In this document: positions 1-12,500 of the stretch, one piece after another
Layout of the letters: the number at the start of each line of letters is the position of its first letter
Numbering within the stretch: position 1 is the stretch's first letter
From: Undaria pinnatifida
Taxonomy: Eukaryota; Sar; Phaeophyceae; Laminariales; Alariaceae
Direction of reading: 5' to 3'
DNA: 64,000 nt
Assembly (NCBI GenBank): GCA_012845835.1
Contig: JABAKD010000010.1
Coordinates: 9,676,311 to 9,740,310 of the forward strand
The notes under the pieces: generated by a model
Databases searched by the model: none
The model's input: the letters and a program-made list of their open reading frames with translations, nothing else
What the model was told of the DNA's origin: nothing
Position numbers and translations under genes: made by a program

Positions 1-594
1 AAAAAAAATTCCATGCATTGGCAAACGAAAACATCGGGCATTATGTCAGTGGGGCATGCATCCTCTTCGCCGATATTCGGGGGGGGGGGGAGGGGGGTCG
101 TTTATCGAACAAAACAAAAACAAGCGTCTCGCTGCGACGCGTGATATTATACGTACGCACCTGGTGTCAAAGACGTCAGGAGACGGCACTGTAACCCCTT
201 GACCGACGGCAATTTTCCAACAAGTTGTCTTGACTAACGCCAAAGTACTAGGTTTCAATATGGAACGATCGGTTCGACACGTTGATCGCTGGACGTTTTT
301 CCCTTGACTGGCCGTCTCCTGTCATATTTGCCTGGTATGTTGCAGGCACGACACCAGAAGATAGATCAAGCTGTCCCCTCGAATCGCGCAGCAGAATAAT
401 CGATATTTGTAACTATCTGTTGTCAAGTTGCGTTGGCTGAGTATTCGGAGACGACGCGTATCGATGAATCTCGGCCGGCGGCGCACACAAAACCTACATA
501 AGAACAGGCTTCATCCATCCATCCATCCATCTCCATCTCCAAAAGGGTCCCCATGTTTTTAGGCGCCGCGAAAAACGACGAATTCGCGTCTCAC
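1..594 (-). other. Start of aminopeptidase intron 6
   Basis: No further exon seen on either strand. Contains a G-run at about 79-96 and a CCAT repeat near 515-530. Short open frames here look like chance. Confidence 0.5.
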
Positions 595-3500
595 CTCTCG
601 CCCTGATGGGCCGGCGAAGCCATGTCAATGTGGAGCCACCGCCCGCCGCCAGCCCCTGGGCCGGCCACGAAACTCTCGATGTGATTCGCGATGAACTGCC
701 CCGCGCACGAGACCTGAGCATTCGACCGGTCCGCCACGGAGTTCTTCATGTCCGCCACCGAAGACCTGCAAAGCAACGGTGGGCGGGCGGGCGGGGGGTG
801 CAGTAGGAGATACAGGTCGGCCAAATAAAGCTATGATACAGTATTAATAGTGGTCCCTCTATAGTGCCGGTATGTGCATTATAGAGGGAAATAACCGCAC
901 TATAGCGACAACCGGCACTCCTCCGTGTACTGCCACGACTGGTGTGTTCACATCTGTGCCAAGCGATTTCACAGGCACTATAGCGGGCAACCGGCACTAC
1001 TCATACGGCGTGATACAGGAACCATAATGCTACTACTGCGTATGATGATGCGATGGCAGCATGTACGATACCATGGTAGACCAATCCAACACAACCTGTG
1101 CTGTGAGAATACGTCGGGTCAGACGACACGCATCCTGAACTCCGAAACGCAGCTCTTTATACTCCCACCCGACCACCAAACGGGGGGGGGGGGGGGGTAG
1201 GAGTCAATAGCGAATCTGCAACACGCCAATACAAGCCATCTCCGGAGCGGGGTTGGGGGGGGTGGGGGGTGGGGGGGGCGTACTCATTGTTGCTTGCCTT
1301 AGTCATTTGACCATTGACCACGCATCCCTTTCGAGACGGAGCACCGTTCCCACTCCTAATAGTGACACCTCCAACATTTTGGCGCTAATTACGCTTCTTC
1401 CATATGTTACATAGAAACTGCCGTTTGCTTATCCTATCCCCGTCCTGTTTCGCCGTCTGCGGCACCATCTATCTCCTAGGATAACGATCGTTTTATCGCT
1501 ACTCTCTAGTCTACCAAACTCTTCCATGTCGCATACGTCCAATTTCCTCATCTCCTCTAACGCATCCCGTTCCTCCTTGCATATTTCACATTCCCCTACT
1601 ATGTGAGTCCTACTCTATTGCTGTGCCACACGGGCACATATTTGTAGCCACGTCCTCCTCCTCCCACCTACTGGTATATCTCTTTCTTCTTTCTGGTAGG
1701 TCCAGGTCCCCTACACGAAATCGCAGTTTCAGCTTTTTCGCGTAGTCCAGTGGGCCGTGCAGATACGTTTTCATTCCAATATCTTCCCTCAACCCCCCGT
1801 ATAGCTCTAAGTAATTCTCCTATTTCACCTTTTTCTTAGCGCTAGCCTTTCCCTTTCTTCTATTCTTGCTTTTACTTCTGTCTTGTACCCGCCAAACTTC
1901 TCTCAAAGACAGTACTTCTTCTTGGTCTCCCCCTAAATCTTCCCATATTTTCTCGACTACGTCATCCCATCTTATTCCAGCGTGCCCTTTTGTTATTTTC
2001 TTCCATACAGCCCTATCAATTATGGCTGGCAACCTCTTTTCTGACGTATTCTTTACATTGCCATTTTAACTTCCTTACGTCTCTATTTGCTTTAAATGGG
2101 TACATTCCTAGTTCTGCTCACAATACTGCTGTATTTTACTCGTCGCACTTGAGCGTCTATTATTCTTTTAGCTGCTGTCATCTGCACCGCTGTTTCCAGT
2201 TGTTTTACGAACTTCGCGTTCCCTTCCCATACTTCTACTGCATACTCTAACTTTTGGTCCAATCACATTCATCAGAGTACATATTTTGATCCTAGTGTCA
2301 AGGTGCGGGTCTGTTAGTATCGCATCGATCTTGCCTACTTGTGATTTACCCTTTCCTATTATTTTCGCTATGTGTGCATCCCAAGGGCAATCCTTTGACA
2401 TCTCTACGCCAAGATACGTATACTGGTCTACGATCGGTAGTTCATCTTCTCCCCACTTCCATCTGAAATTTACCGGATTCACCTCATCTTCGTTACATAC
2501 AACAACAACTGCTGCGCACTTTTTCACCTTCGCTGTGACTCTCCATTTCCTATTTAAAAAATGGTGTACGATCGTACGCTAGTGCTTTCTCTTTTAATAT
2601 CTGTTCCTGCAATCCTTCGGGTGTTTCTGATATCCCCACGAAATCATCCGCAAACATCAACCCCGATACCGTATCTTCCCCCATCGTGACTCCTTGCTTT
2701 GCTGTTTCGACTGCTACTATAATACCAGGTATCATTAATATACACCTTGAATAGATTGGGTTATAGTGTACATCACTGCTGTGCAACTCCTTGTAAAATA
2801 TCAACATACTTGGATATTTCTCCGTTCAGCATCACTTCACTTCTCGCACATTCCGCAATATTTCGCGTAATTCTCCACATCTTTCCTCTGATCCCAATTT
2901 CCCGCAAATTTTCCCACAACCCATTCTTCCATACTGTGTCATAGGCCTTCTGTGCAGCTAGGAAGAAAAAAGGACGTCGTTAGCCCGGCGTCTTTCTACC
3001 TTGAATTATCTTACCCAATGTGTACACATGGTCTACGCAACTACGGTTTGGCCTAAATCCTGCTTGCCCTTCGCTTTTTTTTTTTGTCCTTCTCCAATAT
3101 TGTTCCCATTCTATTATTATATTTTTTGCCCTCCAACAACATAGCGTAGATAGATGCCGTTCCGATGGAAATCGAATACTTGTATGCTTCCATAAAGCAT
3201 TCTATCGCTCAAAATCTTACAGAATGTTTCGCCTATGGTGCTTAATAGCGTCATCCCTCGGTGGTTCCCCGGGTCAGCCTTATCTCCTCCCTTGAACAAG
3301 TTCACTACTACTCGTTCTCTCCATCTCTTAGACGCGTACGAGTACTCGTTTTCCATATCCAATTACACGACATAACCATCACGGCAAGCACACCTTCTCC
3401 CTCGCACTTCATAAATGCATTCACTATTTTATCTGCCCCTGCTGCCTTTCTATTCTCAAGTTTAGATACACATTTCTTTGCTTCTCTTGTGAACTCTCTC

Positions 3501-6500
3501 CTGTCTCTGTAACCCGTCTGAACCACGCTCTTCCCTTTCTGACGCACCCACCTACGTTCGCCTCTGCCCACGCGTTGATTTCCTTCTCGGATTCTGCGTC
3601 GAACGTTCCATTGGCTGTGGGCGTTCCTAGCTTGCGGTAGTGCTCTACAAGTTCTTCCCCCTTCCCCTTCGACCTACTAAATTCATTTTGTTTGTTTCAT
3701 TTTTTGTTTTATTTTTATCTTTGTTTTTATTTGTTTTCTTATTATTATTTTGTTTTTGTTTTTGTTTTTGTTTTTGTGTTTTTCGTATTTCTCTCTTCCA
3801 ATGTATTTCTGTTGCTGACGTATGTATGTTGTGCCTGTCGTACCCAGTACTAGGGCATGACATTGCGTTGTCGAATGCATTACGATGCATTATCTCTGTG
3901 TCGTAGCTTGTGACCACAGAGCTGATCTTTCTAGGGTGAAGAATCAGTACGGACACTGGGTGTGCTGGATGTCGACGAGTAGAAGAACGGTTTAATGTGA
4001 AGAACACACACACACACTAACCATTTTACCGTTCTGTGCTCTTAATGTAGCTATTCCCGTATTTGCCTCGCCTGCTTGTTGAATCAGTATCCCTTTTATC
4101 CCTACCCACATTTGCTTCATCCCGCCATCGAAGTCTTCGTTTCTTTCATGACTTACGTCTTTCCATAATCCCTCCTTCTTCTCTACCATTTAGTTTTTTA
4201 CTTTCTTTCTAGCCGTAGCATACTCCTCCCATTTCTGCCGTAGTTTTGTTCGATGTATATCTTGCGTACACCTCTCTCCTTACTCTTATGGCCTCTTTTA
4301 CTTCCTCGTCCCACCATTTTACTGCTGCTCTGTTGCATTTTATCACTTTCTCCCCTATTACTTTTACTTGGTGTGTTCTTCAACAATTGCTCCCATCCTT
4401 CTTTACTCCTATCTCCTGCACTATCTCGTCCCAGATCGTTCTCTGTTTGTAACTATTATTTCCAACAGCTCAGAAAAACGCTCTTCATTCTTGGCCATCT
4501 CTTGTTGGAACTCTCGCTGTTTTTCTTTGACTTCTAGTTCATCTATTCTCCATCTGCACCAATTTCCTACCTCGTCTATTCTTGACAACTCTCGTCTGTT
4601 GACTCTCTGGCAATATTAGGCAGTAGTCAGTACTTCCTACGTCCGCTGCGCATACCTGTATTTCCGTTTCCTCACCATTTCCATTTTCTATCACTGTGAA
4701 GCCAAGAACGGACATTTCTCCCTTTCGTATGCACTGTCTGGTCCATTCTGGCCCTGCCTTCTTCACTCTATCGTTCAACGTGTTGATCTCATGTTAGTTG
4801 CTCTTGAGGAATTCCAACATCTCTGCCCCATTCTTACCATTTGTTACTTCCCCTTATTGTCCAGTGTTTTCATTCGAGTTACTCGCCTTCCCGATTAATG
4901 AAATTAAATCTCCCACTTCTACTACTACTTCTCCTCGCCTTTTATAATTTCGTAGGTCTACTGTTATCTCTCCGAATTTCTTTTGTATAACGTTTACCGT
5001 ACTCTTCGACTCTGGGGGCATGTAGATGTTTCCCAAGAAAAAACATTTCGCTTCCCTTTCCCCTCGTACCCTTGACCATACGTTTTCGTCATAGTTTGTG
5101 TCTTCGATCACTGTACTATGTCACACAATAATTCTTTGACTAGGAATCGTACTTCCCCCGCCCCCCTTTTCTTGCTATCCTGCCCCTTTCTTTTTGCCCC
5201 TATCCATGCGTACTCTCCAACCTTGCATCCTATTCCCCCCCCCCTCTTTCTCCCATGACTCTTGAATTCCCACTATACCTACGTAGGTCGCGACTACTTG
5301 CTTGTTCGGCTATTTCTAGCCTATTGCGCTCTTCCGCGGCGACTCCACTTACATTCCATGGTCCTATTCTCAGCTTCTTTTTCGCTTGGCTTTCCACTCT
5401 ACTCTTGTCTATTGTTCCTTGTCCGTCTTTTCTACTCCTATTCTCTCTGCTGTGAAGCTGTATTTCTGCTGCTGTTTCTGGCTTGTCTTTGCCGAATTGT
5501 TCTACACCACTAACTATTGCTCTCCCCCATATTCTTCGGGCCATAACTATCTCTATCTCCTGCCTCCCATTGTCTCCGTTCACTCTGGGACTGCGTCTTA
5601 CTCTATAGTTCCGATATTCCATCAGCTATACGTACATACTCTCCATCCTAGTCTTCTAACCCATGCCGACACTTTTTCTGCCATTTATCCTCTGCCGCTC
5701 CGTGCTCGCTTTCGGTGTTAGCGTGGCTCTGAAATGCTCTCCCTCCCTTTCTACTGTTCCTACTGCAAAGCAGTGCCATCCTACCTCGTTGCACTTCTTC
5801 TTGAACTCTATTCTCGTCATGACGCTAGGGACTCCAAATACCAGCACTACTATTAATGGCGATTTACCAATAGGAGGCCGTACACAGAGCCCGCAACCCG
5901 GCAACACGAGTGGCCCCCCTGGTGAGGGGAAGGGGGCTGAATATACAAGACGCAAAATTACGGTAGGGTGTGCGCGAGGGTGCCCGGGGATTGGGATAGC
6001 ATACAGCTCACATAAAAAATGGCCGGAATGGAAAACCAAGCGGAGTGTTGTGACCGCAGGACGATTGAGGAAAAAAATCAACTTTTTTTTTCATTCTTTT
6101 CGGTTTTTGGATCACTTGGTTTTAGAGACCCCCCCCTGCCCCCCCCCAAAACACACTTTTTTTTTAATCGTCCGGCGATCACAACGCTCCGGGTAGTTTT
6201 CCATTCTGGCCATTTTTGATGTGAGGTGTCGAAAAAATACTTCCCGGGCGCCCTCGGTGTACAAAAAAATCAGTTTATAAATATTCTGAGGATTTTCACT
6301 TGAGGAGGTCTTACACAGCGTATCCCACATATTCCACATATTCCCAAAAACGACCATTAGACAGAAACAAATTGCTACCCCATGAGCAACCCTATGGCCC
6401 AGGCATGCATGTATCGACATATACTATTACTACGTATAGCTGTCGCTAGGAACGAACTCGCGCTGCAGAAAACTTGTAACTGCCATCAAGTTGTCTGCGT

Positions 6501-9500
6501 TGTGCAACACTATCCAGCAGCAGCAGCAGCAGCTAGCAGCAGCCAGCAGCAGCTAGCAGCAGCCAGCAGCAGCCAGCAGCAGCAGCATCAGCAGGCATTA
6601 AGGCCAGCAGAGGCATCAGCAGACAGCAAAGCCCGTCGCGGATAGCAGCAAGCAGCAGCAAACCCAGTGGCAGGCAGCAGCAGTAAGCAGCAGGCAGTAA
6701 AGCCAGCAGCAGCCAGCAGCAGCCAGCAGCAGCCAGCAGCAGCCAGCAGCAGCCAGCAGCAGCCAGCAGCAGCCGGCAGCAGCAGCCAGCAGCACATAGC
6801 AGAAGCAGCAGCAGCAAGCTCGGTGCGTGCGGGTGGGCGGCTGTTGTGCAGACTTATAAAATGAAGGGACACGAAACTCCAAATTTTGATCCTTGGAAAA
6901 CGCGAGATACAACGAACAACCAAGAACAGCTGTGACTTCCGGTCAGGCTTCAGCCAGGCTTCAGGCTCCAGCCATCTCAAACAGGGTCCCTACTTTTTTT
7001 TGGCGTCGTCAAAATTAAACGCGTGCTAGGATAGAGGTATACCACCTTTTGGCGTCGTCAAAATCTCAATGACGGGTCTCTCTGACCCCAAATCGTCGGA
7101 AATGTCACACACACTCTTCTTTCGCTATACTAATTCACAAAATTATTTCACATGCATACATACGTAGTCTACACACATACGTGAGCTGTGAGCTCGACAA
7201 AAAAATTGGGGGTCGACACTCATCGTTTGCCAGTCGGCGTGACATAACGACCGCTCGTTTTTACGTTTGTTACCCTTTTGAACGTGTACGACTCCTCCTG
7301 TGTGTACGTTGCTGGGATTATTCTGTTGGTATACGGCTGTACCTACAGCAGCAGTAGGCCATGCGCTTTGTTTGTCGGTTTGCATTTTCAGGTTACTACA
7401 AAATCAGCTTTTCGTCAGAAGGCACAGCAGCTGTCTCACACGAACGAGGAAGACTACGGTAGGGGTTTCCTTTACTTTTGAGGCGTTTTTTTCGCAGTGG
7501 CTCGGGGTCACTCCCGCAAGTCACCCCCCCCGTTATTTCGCGGTCTTCAGCTTTTTTCCACGATAATTTTACGTTTACGGCCTGAATACGTAATGGAACG
7601 GTAAGCTACACACTGCGCCAAAACAATCGCCTAAAGCCTTTTCCTTTGTCTGACAGTGAGGGCGAGTGGTGAAGACCCGCCATTGAATAAGGGATTTACC
7701 CCCCGCCCCCTACCGTGCGTAGCCTTGGCCGCCTCAGAAAAAAAAACAAAACAGGTGCACGCCTGCCATAGCACGTGATTCAAAAATTAAAATAAAACAA
7801 AACGTATTCCAGCGATTCCGGGTATTTTTCTCACTTGGAGAGGCCCGTCAACCTGAAAAAAAGAAAGGCCAAAAACTTCACCCTAACATCCATAGGACGC
7901 ATATATACATTCGAAGGATACTACACCTTGAGAAAAACGAGCGGCCGGTTTGGTATCTCACGGAGCTTGCAAAGATTACCATCGACCGTAAATTTGTCGA
8001 ACTCACAGCTGATGTATTCATAACAGCTCTATACAAAAAGTGCCACTCCGTATGATATCGTATACCTTGTATAGCACGCGTCAGAATCCGCAATATATGG
8101 CAACACAAAAGCCACCCCAGGCCGGGGGGGGACGTGGGGCGGGGAGGGTAGAGCGCAAAAGGCTGAATACCGAATACCGAGTTCGCACCTCGGCAATACG
8201 AGAGAGTGCAAGCCTCGGCATCAGCGCCTTACCTGAACTCCTCGCAGAAAAACTCCGGGCAGTAGACAACAGGATGTACGAGATCCCCCGAGCTTTGCCC
8301 GCAAGCCACCACCATCCTCTCGAGCCCCTCGTCGTTGGACAACACGGAAGCGTGCCGCCTCCCCGTCGTGACCCCCTGCGCGCCCGTGAGCGTGGCCATG
8401 TCGATGATGACCGCCGGTTCGAGATGGCGCGCGGCGTAGGCAACCCCGTCGCCTAGGACGAGCCGGCCCTCTGCATCGGTGTTGTTGATTTCCACCTGTC
8501 GGCCACCACAACCCAAAAGCAAAAAAAGCAAAACGGCCGGGGGGGGGGGCGGGGGGGGGGGGGGGGGTACTCGTTTGCTGCTGGCCTTAACCATCAACCA
8601 CCCATCCTTTTCGAGACGGAGCACCGCCGTGCCTACTCGTAATAGAGGCACCTCCAACGTTTGGGCGCTCACTGCTGCTACGGGAAAACATAGCTAATCA
8701 AGACTGCAACCAAGACCAAACACGGTTACTAAAGAGTATTTTTTCGGAAATACACATGCATAGGTCTTTTGTGCTTATCGGAGGTCTTGGCTACTATGCT
8801 CTCCCGTAAACACATGTTTTCCACATATATTACATTCAACAAAAAAGCTAATCTTATCACCCCCTTCTTTGTTTCGCGGGCGCGGGGGGGGGGGGGGGGG
8901 GGAGGGGGGGCTGTACTTTCGCGTTGCCGCGACGTACCTCACACCTCACACCCTAGGTGGTGGCTGGTGGCGCACGCTGCGATAGGGATGCACCACTATT
9001 TCCTCAGGCTCTCGAAGAGGAACGAGTCATGCCACGGTAGGTACGGGGGCAGGGGAAGTTTCTGGGGTCGTAACACGAGTGAGCTCAACATCTCACCCGA
9101 AAGATGACTTGGAAGACATTCCTTCGCGCGATCCGACCAACACTTCTACGCGCTAGTCGTTCTTAATATACCATACCAGTAACAGTGTCAGACTAACCGG
9201 TAGGTACTGCTGTGGTTCCTCGCGTGAGGAGCTCAAGCCGCCAGGAACACCATTTAGCCCGTAAAATGCAACAACCCCGCTAGCGTGGGATGACTCAGAG
9301 GTATACCGCTTTTTGGCCATTTTTTTTTGTGTGAAAGACACGACTCCTGAACGCCGTATATTGTCGGAATGTCCTTCTTGCTTCCAAGTATGTTATTTTT
9401 GGTATACACCTACGAGGCCGTGGGTTTTGTTCACCGCTGTTGGCATTTTCTGTCTGCCCAAAATCAGTTTTCTTGGTTAAGAAAGATATAGAGCTGCTCA

Positions 9501-12500
9501 AGTGGTTATCAATAGGAGCCCCAGAACAGAGTTAGTGGATCTTTCGACCGTAGCTCGTAGCACGTATCCTTGATGAGCTCTCAGCCTCGCCAAAAAGCTG
9601 ACTTTCAAGGAAAAAATGAAAGCACAATGCGACGGATAACCAATCCTATGGCCCAGGTATCTGACGAATGGTACGCCCAAAAACACACAAGCAGCACCCT
9701 AACGGATTCGGGCATTTTCCCACTTCAGCAGTCCCGGCACAATAGTCAAGAGATCTCGCCAAAAAGTCCTCGTAACCTTATCGTGTGGGTTGTTGTTGTT
9801 ACTGTTGTTGCTGCTGTTGATGCTGATAATCTCACATCAACAGCCCCTGTGGGTGGCTTTAGAGGGTGTCCTACACTATTGTGTGGCTTCAGAGGGAGGG
9901 TAAAAACTGCCGAGAACGTCACTGACGCTTGCAGCATCGGCCACACCAAGCAGCCCCGAGTCACCGGGATAGGGTGGCGCACTCAAAAACTGCAACACGA
10001 GGAGCTGCGCCGCACGCGCGCCACATGGTGATTTCCTCTACTGCTCGAGGCCCTTCCTATTACGGGGGTATGATACAATAATCACAACCGAATATGGCTC
10101 GCAAAAAAAAGCAGGGTTTTTCACGGACCAGAATCCGACCAGCGGGTCGGTTAAGGAGGTTTTCAAGTTCCCGCGGGTGGAGTCGGGTCGGGTCAGGAGG
10201 TGTTCGAAATGTCACGGGTCGGGTCAGGAGGTATTCAAGTTCCCGCGGGTGGAGTCGGGTCGGGTCAGGAGGTGTTCGAAATGTCACGGGTCGGGCCAGG
10301 AGGTATTCAAGTTCCCGCGGGTGGAGTCGGGTCGGGTCAGGAGGTGTTCGAAATGTCACGGGTCGGGTCGGGTCGTCGGGTCAGGAGGTTTTCAAGTTCC
10401 CGCGGGTGGAGTCGGGTCGGGTCGGGTCGGGTCGGGTCGGGTCGGGTCGGGTCGGGTCGGGTCGGGTCGGGTCGGGTCGGGTCGGGTGGGGTGCGGTTGG
10501 GTGGGGTCGGGCCGGGTCGGGTCAGGAAGTTTTCAAGTATGACACGTCGGGCCGTGTCACCCTGACCCGATTCGACCCGGGATTATCTAATCCGTGAAAA
10601 GCTCTAAAAAAAAACATGCGTATTATTGCAGGTTTTCGTGCTTATTGTGCATTCTAAGTACGTATAATACTACATATGTATCTATATATGTATGGTGAGG
10701 AGCTTGACCACATCGCAGTCGTCGGCTGTTTTGATCGCTATAAACGGCTCCCAAGAATGTCTTGAATCCAGCCCGTGCTCACGAAAAGGCACAATAAATA
10801 CCGTCTGCAGGCGAACGATAGCGTCGCTCAAGAGTCGGCAAATATTCAAAAGGGGGGCTTACATCACAGGAGGTCTATCATCGTCAGGTATTCACGTGGG
10901 TCTGACTGGTATTAACAACATCTTCCACTGCCCAATGATGATGTCGTTGAATGTTCTGCATTTCCCTTGCACAGCGTCCCCCTTCTGCAAAACTGATTGA
11001 TTACCACCCTCCCCCCTCAAACATCTAACAACGAAATACGTCGGTACGATACGTGATGGCACAGCAGTTCGTTTTTTTATTCGGCTCGGCGGGGGCGACG
11101 ATGATGGCGGTATTGGCACCAGAAACAGTGCGCAGGCGATGGACCGTGCTGCATTGCGGCAATGCTCCTACTCCTTCGGTAGGGTCCTAACATGGTTAGT
11201 GCCCCCGATGCTGGTTGGATGGCGTCATCTGCCGTGTCGCCATTAATGTTTTTTTGCTGTCTGTTGTTCTTTGGTTTTCATTTTTGTCGTGCCGTCCTGT
11301 TCCCTTGATTATCTCCAATCGCTTCTTCCTTTTGTCTTTCTTGTTCGTTTCTTTCTTTCGTTTTCACTGCAATTAGTCTGGTGTGCTGGTGTGCTTTGCT
11401 GGCTTGTATGATAGGACCATCGGGTTTGTTTTTTGGGTGGGTGCTCATTGCGGCTAGCAAAGCATTGCATGGCCAAATCACCCTGCTGTATTTGCAACGT
11501 GTAGCTCTGCCTCGTAGATTGTTCTCAAAGAGCTCGTCTCCCTGTGATGCATCGACGCGGACACTGGCTATGCTGGATGTAGATGGGTGGAAATATCAGT
11601 TGAGCGTGAAAAACACACATAGTATTGGATAGTAGTGGGTACGATCGGAACAAGCGACACGCATCATTGTCATATGGGACATGGAATAATAATGCCTATA
11701 ACATCACATGTATTACGACACCACACTACTTAAAAACGAAAGCCAGTCGGGGTCCCAGGAATATAGCCAGTTCCACGACCTATACTAATGTGCGAACACA
11801 AAAAAGAGACACGCGTCACGTGTAGGCTGAGCCTCCGTGGGCTTTAGCCTAAAAAGCCTAAAAGAGCCTTCCTTTGTTTTTCGGAGCCCAAAAACAAGGG
11901 CTTCATGAAGGGCCTGAAACGAAGGCGATTGGAGCCTTTTTTCGGGGACGGCGCCTATTTCCCGTCTATTTTTACCCCCGGAGCCAACTTCTAATAATTT
12001 AGCCTTTTTGAATCTGCCCCTCCGTAAAATCGCCAATAAATAAGATGTGAACCCTGTTCGAACAAGTGACACACAACAATCGCTACACTATACTAAGAGC
12101 GCGACATACATAGCTACACGGGCTACGGCCGAAAACAACGCCCGCGTTAAAATCAATAGGGTGCATACCACAGAGTATACTGGGGGTACTTTGCACGGTA
12201 AATACCCTACCTAAGTTTTCGGTCAATACCGGTACCCGACTAATCGGTGAGTTCGAAAATAACTCAATAGCAGTACCCGACACTTCGGTAAGTCCGGTAC
12301 GAACTCAATACCGCTACCTATCACTTCGGTAGATTCGGTACGACATCAATACCGGCACCTGGCACTTCGGTAAACTCGGTATAACCTCAATACCGGTATC
12401 CGATACTTCGGTAAGTCCGGTACGACTTCAATACCGGTACCTGGTAAATCGGGAAGTTCGGTGCAAACTCAAAACCGGTACCGGACACTTCGGTAAGTTC

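Noticed and set aside
3645-4013. Lys/Asn/Gln-rich 122-codon frame
   Set aside because: Translation of the (CAAAAA)n tail of the SINE inserted in the LINE.
6533-6980. Poly-Leu/Cys or poly-Ala/Ser proteins
   Set aside because: CAG repeat translated in various frames, intronic.
8040-8456. 138-codon plus-strand frame
   Set aside because: Antisense to aminopeptidase exon 5.
10094-10597. 167-codon Arg/Gly/Ser repeat protein
   Set aside because: Product of a 72-bp minisatellite and a GGGTC array in an intron; all frames are open.
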